DNA of 10,144 nucleotides from Candidatus Cloacimonadota bacterium (GTDB taxonomy: Bacteria > Cloacimonadota > Cloacimonadia > JGIOTU-2): positions 1 through 10,144 of the forward strand of contig JAGHCS010000126.1 in assembly GCA_021160355.1 (NCBI GenBank), in the 5' to 3' direction. Positions 8,308 to 10,144 of this stretch are shown here, one piece after another. The notes under the pieces were generated by a model, which made no database searches, was not told the DNA's origin, and saw only the letters and a program-made list of their open reading frames with translations. Within the stretch, counting starts at the first letter, position 1. The number at the start of each line of letters is the position of its first letter. The position numbers and the translations under genes are program-made.

Positions 8308-8952
8308 ATGAAAAAAAGATGGGTAAATATTCTTGTGATCGGTTTGGTCACACTTATTTTTGCAGGTTGTTTTAATATCACGCAGCATATTTCAAAGGAA
8401 GGAAACGACCTCAATGTATTCGTTAAATTTGCAGTGAGTAAAAGTCTATTTGAGATGTCCAACAGCATGGGCGGCAACAAGTCCGACGAGAATCCATGCG
8501 AAGATATTTTTAAATATAATGAAGAGAGCATAATCAATGGATTCCCGAAAAATATAGAAGCGAACTATGTAAAAACCGACAGCGAGATAGAATGCGGGTA
8601 TGAGATGTATATGAGTGTGGATGTTAAAAGTAAGGATTATAAAAAGATGAAAAAAGCGAACGTGCCTGCACTTTTCCCGCTTGTCGGAGACGGAGAGATA
8701 TATATCAAGTTTCCTCAGGGAGAAGAGGAAGAAGGTGGCGGCGATCAGATGGGAGCTGCCTTCATGTCCAGTGCGGTGTATAGATTGACTGTCAACCGTA
8801 ATGTAATGGATAAGATCAATATGGTCACATTCAAGAATGCAGATGAAACTCATGACATCCCATTTATCGAACTGCCGGATATCTTTATTATTGAGGTGCC
8901 TCTTGGCTTTTGGATCGCTTCGTCTTCACCCTGTGAGCTTATTATTAAATAA
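8308..8952 (+). CDS. Lipoprotein of unknown function
   Basis: 214 residues. The signal peptide ends in the lipobox I-F-A-G-C (Cys21), so the mature protein is lipid-anchored and exported. It opens F-N-I-T-Q-H-I-S-K-E-G-N-D-L-N-V-F, resembling the first beta hairpin of LppM/DUF3153-type lipoproteins (C, then a strand, D/N-G, then a strand). This likeness is faint and rests on pattern only. Residues 139-146 are a short acidic and glycine-rich stretch (four Glu, three Gly, Asp), probably an exposed loop. Besides the lipobox there are cysteines at 64, 96 and 209, which could form a disulfide in the periplasm. The C-terminus is hydrophobic and beta-like, without a clear membrane helix. The next gene, also a lipoprotein, starts 18 bp downstream, so the two are probably co-transcribed and may act together. 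Function is not recognised. Confidence 0.85.
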   Translation: MKKRWVNILVIGLVTLIFAGCFNITQHISKEGNDLNVFVKFAVSKSLFEMSNSMGGNKSDENPCEDIFKYNEESIINGFPKNIEANYVKTDSEIECGYEMYMSVDVKSKDYKKMKKANVPALFPLVGDGEIYIKFPQGEEEEGGGDQMGAAFMSSAVYRLTVNRNVMDKINMVTFKNADETHDIPFIELPDIFIIEVPLGFWIASSSPCELIIK

Positions 8953-8958
8953 CGCCAG

Positions 8959-8964
8959 AAAGGA
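8959..8964 (+). promoter_or_regulatory. Ribosome binding site of the second small lipoprotein
   Basis: AAAGGA ends 6 bp before the ATG at 8971. It favours this start over the in-frame ATG at 8989 (codon 7), which would also leave a usable signal peptide. Confidence 0.6.
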
Positions 8965-8970
8965 TGATCA

Positions 8971-9723
8971 ATGAATAAAAAATACAACATGAAAAGATCA
9001 GCTTTACTGCTTCTTATTGGTGGGATCTTCATCATGGGCTGTTCCGTTCCGCAGATAAAATTGCCTTCAGCTCTTTCCACAGATACCTCGATGTACACCG
9101 TAAAGGGACGCTTCGGCTTTAGCTGGAACAAAGTTATCTCGTTCGGAGACTACAAAACGTCCAAATTCAGTAAGGGCTGGACAACAAGCGAGTCCAATTC
9201 TTCCGATGTGCTTCAAATGAAGTCGGCAAAGCAGAAGTTCAACTTCATCCAGTTCACACCTGACGGCGCTCAAGCAGAAGTGGTGTGTGCAGGGCAGTTC
9301 GAGGAATCTGACGTGAATGTGGTCAATGACTTTTTCTCTATCGACCTGTCTTATAAGAATTATTTTTACGGGAGTGTTCTTGTCGATGAGGGAATGAATA
9401 TCTGGAATTTTGTAGTTAATAATCCTGATAATATCTCTCCCAAGAATCTCGAAATGGGCGAAGCAAAGAACGATAAAGGTGAAGTGATAAAAATAAAGGG
9501 CATTCTCCAGGTGGAAGGGCAGAATATTCCCAAAATATTTCAGGGCAGTGTGTACGGATATGAGTTTGTGTATCTGGGGAATACGATCGGTGCTGTTTCC
9601 ACGATAAATGCAGGCGCAGTGTGGATAAAGAATGGTATTTCCGATGATCTGAAACTTGTACTTGCAGGCATGTCCACCAGTTTGCTCGTCCGAGATGACC
9701 TTGAAGAGCAAAGTAATCAGTAA
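8971..9723 (+). CDS. Lipoprotein of unknown function, last gene of the string
   Basis: 250 residues, or 244 if translation began at codon 7; the ribosome binding site supports the longer form. The signal peptide has K-K and K-R charges, a hydrophobic core (11-22) and the lipobox I-M-G-C (Cys24). Ser at +2 would not be an inner-membrane retention signal under E. coli Lol rules, which may not hold here. The mature part is rich in aromatic and polar beta-type segments (for example F-G-F-S-W at 48-52, Y-K-N-Y-F-Y-G at 128-134, Y-G-Y-E-F-V-Y-L at 195-202), with one other Cys (106) and no membrane helix. This suggests a compact beta-rich periplasmic domain tethered to a membrane. The tail is charged and probably disordered (about 240-250). 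No family is recognised. It follows the previous lipoprotein gene by 18 bp and precedes the terminator region. Confidence 0.85.
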   Translation: MNKKYNMKRSALLLLIGGIFIMGCSVPQIKLPSALSTDTSMYTVKGRFGFSWNKVISFGDYKTSKFSKGWTTSESNSSDVLQMKSAKQKFNFIQFTPDGAQAEVVCAGQFEESDVNVVNDFFSIDLSYKNYFYGSVLVDEGMNIWNFVVNNPDNISPKNLEMGEAKNDKGEVIKIKGILQVEGQNIPKIFQGSVYGYEFVYLGNTIGAVSTINAGAVWIKNGISDDLKLVLAGMSTSLLVRDDLEEQSNQ

Positions 9724-9737
9724 AAATACTTTTGGAG

Positions 9738-9758
9738 TGCATCAAGCGTCTTGATGCA
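9738..9758. repeat. Perfect 9-bp inverted repeat (hairpin 1)
   Basis: TGCATCAAG and CTTGATGCA pair perfectly around a CGT loop, 15 bp after the last lipoprotein's stop codon. No T-run follows on the plus strand, so it is not a typical intrinsic terminator. It could stabilise the 3' end of the mRNA or be one unit of the repeat cluster. Confidence 0.7.
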
Positions 9759-9777
9759 ATAAATGAGATAACTGAGA

Positions 9778-9799
9778 TGTCAGGGACCACTCCCTGACA
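9778..9799. repeat. Perfect 9-bp inverted repeat (hairpin 2)
   Basis: TGTCAGGGA and TCCCTGACA flank a CCAC loop. The stem is GC-richer than the surrounding DNA and, without a following T-run, looks like a REP-type palindrome rather than a terminator. Confidence 0.7.
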
Positions 9800-9818
9800 C
9801 AATATTACATTTGTTATT

Positions 9819-9860
9819 GAAGGCGATATTAGCCAATATCGCCTTCGGTTATATTTATTT
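9819..9860 (+). terminator. Likely rho-independent terminator of the lipoprotein/phosphoesterase transcript
   Basis: A perfect 12-bp stem (GAAGGCGATATT with AATATCGCCTTC, 9819-9830 and 9835-9846) closes an AGCC loop. The T-rich tract GGTTATATTTATTT follows. The T-run is interrupted but the stem is strong. The site lies 95 bp after the last stop codon and ends the run of plus-strand genes. The upstream side is also T/A-rich, so weak action in the other direction is possible. Confidence 0.65.
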
Positions 9861-9864
9861 GGAT

Positions 9865-9891
9865 TTTGCGTAAGTTCGGAACTTTCGCAAA
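9865..9891. repeat. 27-bp near-perfect palindrome (hairpin 4)
   Basis: The arms are TTTGCG, T, AAGTT and AACTT, T, CGCAAA around a CGG loop: eleven pairs interrupted by one T-T mismatch. It lies 18 bp after the terminator stem. No T-run follows. It may be a DNA-binding site or a repeat unit. Confidence 0.65.
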
Positions 9892-9917
9892 GATAAGAGA
9901 GGAATAATATTGAGGAC

Positions 9918-9937
9918 ATTCCTGGGGAAGTAGGAAT
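9918..9937. repeat. dRS3-like 20-bp repeat
   Basis: ATTCCT, 8 bp, AGGAAT, followed by CCAG. This has the architecture of the Neisseria dRS3 repeat (ATTCCC N8 GGGAAT) and of the related widespread REP-like sequence that continues into CCAG on the same side. The terminal base pair of each arm differs from the Neisseria consensus (T-A in place of C-G), so this is a cousin in structure, not an identical copy. Confidence 0.5.
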
Positions 9938-9950
9938 CCAGAATTGTCTT

Positions 9951-10001
9951 ACACACCCCGTCTTCCGATTCCATCGGAATCCACCCCTCTTTTTAGATGG
10001 G
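9951..10001. repeat. C-rich repeat module with interlocked palindromes
   Basis: Two C-runs (ACACACCCCG at 9951-9960 and CCACCCCTC at 9981-9989) bracket a core containing two overlapping palindromes: TCCGAT-TCC-ATCGGA (9964-9978) and GATTCC-ATC-GGAATC (9967-9981). A third imperfect palindrome, CCCCTCT-TTTT-AGATGGG (9984-10001), has one mismatch. C-run brackets around a variable palindromic core suggest an interspersed repeat family. The family cannot be named from this one copy. Confidence 0.5.
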
Positions 10002-10012
10002 AATTTGTTAAG

Positions 10013-10044
10013 ACTTGAGACATGTCGGAGAGCATGTCTTAAGT
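10013..10044 (+). repeat. Hairpin A of an inverted, covarying pair (BIME-like)
   Basis: ACTTGAGACATG pairs with CATGTCTTAAGT over 12 positions, with one G-T (G-U in plus-strand RNA) pair at 10017/10040. The loop is TCGGAGAG. It is related to hairpin B (10063-10092) read on the opposite strand, with compensatory stem changes. Confidence 0.65.
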
Positions 10045-10062
10045 TGAAAGTTCTCCAAATCA

Positions 10063-10092
10063 CTTATCACAAGCTCTTCGACTTGTGACAAG
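10063..10092 (-). repeat. Hairpin B of an inverted, covarying pair (BIME-like)
   Basis: On the minus strand CTTGTCACAAG pairs with CTTGTGATAAG over 11 positions around a TCGAAGAG loop. It has one G-T pair at the eighth position from the loop, exactly where hairpin A has its G-T pair. On the plus strand this position is an A-C mismatch, so the minus strand is the better-folding RNA. Confidence 0.65.
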
Positions 10093-10111
10093 ATGATTCT
10101 CTCATGAAGCG

Positions 10112-10131
10112 GTTCACACTTTGCTGCGAAC
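10112..10131 (-). repeat. Short inverted repeat at the right edge
   Basis: On the minus strand GTTCGCA pairs with TGTGAAC around GCAAAG, with one G-T pair. It closes the hairpin cluster near the window edge, and what follows cannot be judged. Confidence 0.4.
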
Positions 10132-10144
10132 TACTTCCTGTAAC

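Larger units (their letters stand above)
9724..10144. other. Gene-free, hairpin-rich intergenic region
   Basis: These 421 bp contain no frame with coding character. A long minus-strand frame (9416-10063) crosses both this region and the lipoprotein gene and is taken as spurious. The stretch holds about ten inverted repeats, listed separately: 9738-9758, 9778-9799, 9819-9846, 9865-9891, 9918-9937, 9964-9981, 9984-10001, 10013-10044, 10063-10092 and 10112-10131. Only the third looks like an ordinary terminator; the others look like interspersed repeat modules. Confidence 0.75.

Noticed and set aside
9067..9711. Minus-strand frame of 214 codons opposite the second lipoprotein
   Set aside because: It lies wholly within a plus-strand lipoprotein gene with signal peptide and ribosome binding site. 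The reverse frame is Cys/His-rich without any motif.
9738..9799. Hairpins 1 and 2 as additional intrinsic terminators
   Set aside because: Stems are good, but neither is followed by a T-run on the plus strand. Only the 9819-9846 stem has a T-rich tail.
9416..10063. Long minus-strand reading frame (215 codons) spanning the second lipoprotein and the intergenic region
   Set aside because: It overlaps a well-supported plus-strand gene, runs through the terminator and repeats, has no recognisable domain, and its composition (many Arg, Ser, Cys, Trp) is that of a shadow frame.
9738..10144. CRISPR array or integron attC array
   Set aside because: The palindromes are all different, unevenly spaced and without regular direct repeats or spacers. 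No convincing paired R and L core sites of attC type (GTTRRRY/RYYYAAC) were found.

Overview
The window comes from a Gram-negative (diderm), fairly AT-rich bacterium. It encodes an outer-membrane Omp85 barrel, a TamB-type AsmA-like protein and three lipoproteins. Every gene that can be supported lies on the plus strand, closely packed from the left edge to 9723. The host lineage cannot be fixed from the sequence. The AT-rich codon use and the many palindromic intergenic repeats would suit a member of the FCB group (Cloacimonadota, Bacteroidota or relatives), but that is only an impression.

Left edge (1-653): the C-terminal part of a radical SAM protein of the B12-binding, BchE/HpnJ-like type. 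A 56-bp gap follows, holding an inverted repeat and a strong ribosome binding site. Next is a lipoprotein with a type-1 periplasmic binding fold (710-1915), followed 8 bp later by tamB (1924-5934) and, in an ATGA overlap, tamA/bamA-like (5931-7712). TamA and TamB together form a translocation and assembly module that spans the envelope and is linked to outer-membrane protein insertion and phospholipid transport. Here the order is tamB then tamA, with a binding-protein lipoprotein in front and no ABC permease or ATPase genes in view.

Right half (7781-9723): a small YfcE-like metallophosphoesterase with an altered third motif, which may have its own promoter, then two lipoproteins of unknown function (8308-8952 and 8971-9723) with strong ribosome binding sites. 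The gene string ends at a likely rho-independent terminator (9819-9860).

The remaining 421 bp (9724-10144) hold no credible gene but are packed with about ten hairpin-forming palindromes. They include a 20-bp dRS3-like repeat, a C-rich module with interlocked palindromes, and a pair of inverted, related hairpins (10013-10044 and 10063-10092). The stems of that pair differ by three compensatory base-pair swaps and keep a G-U pair at the same position. This composite BIME-like repeat region is the most unusual feature of the window. The coding part is otherwise a fairly ordinary envelope-biogenesis cluster.
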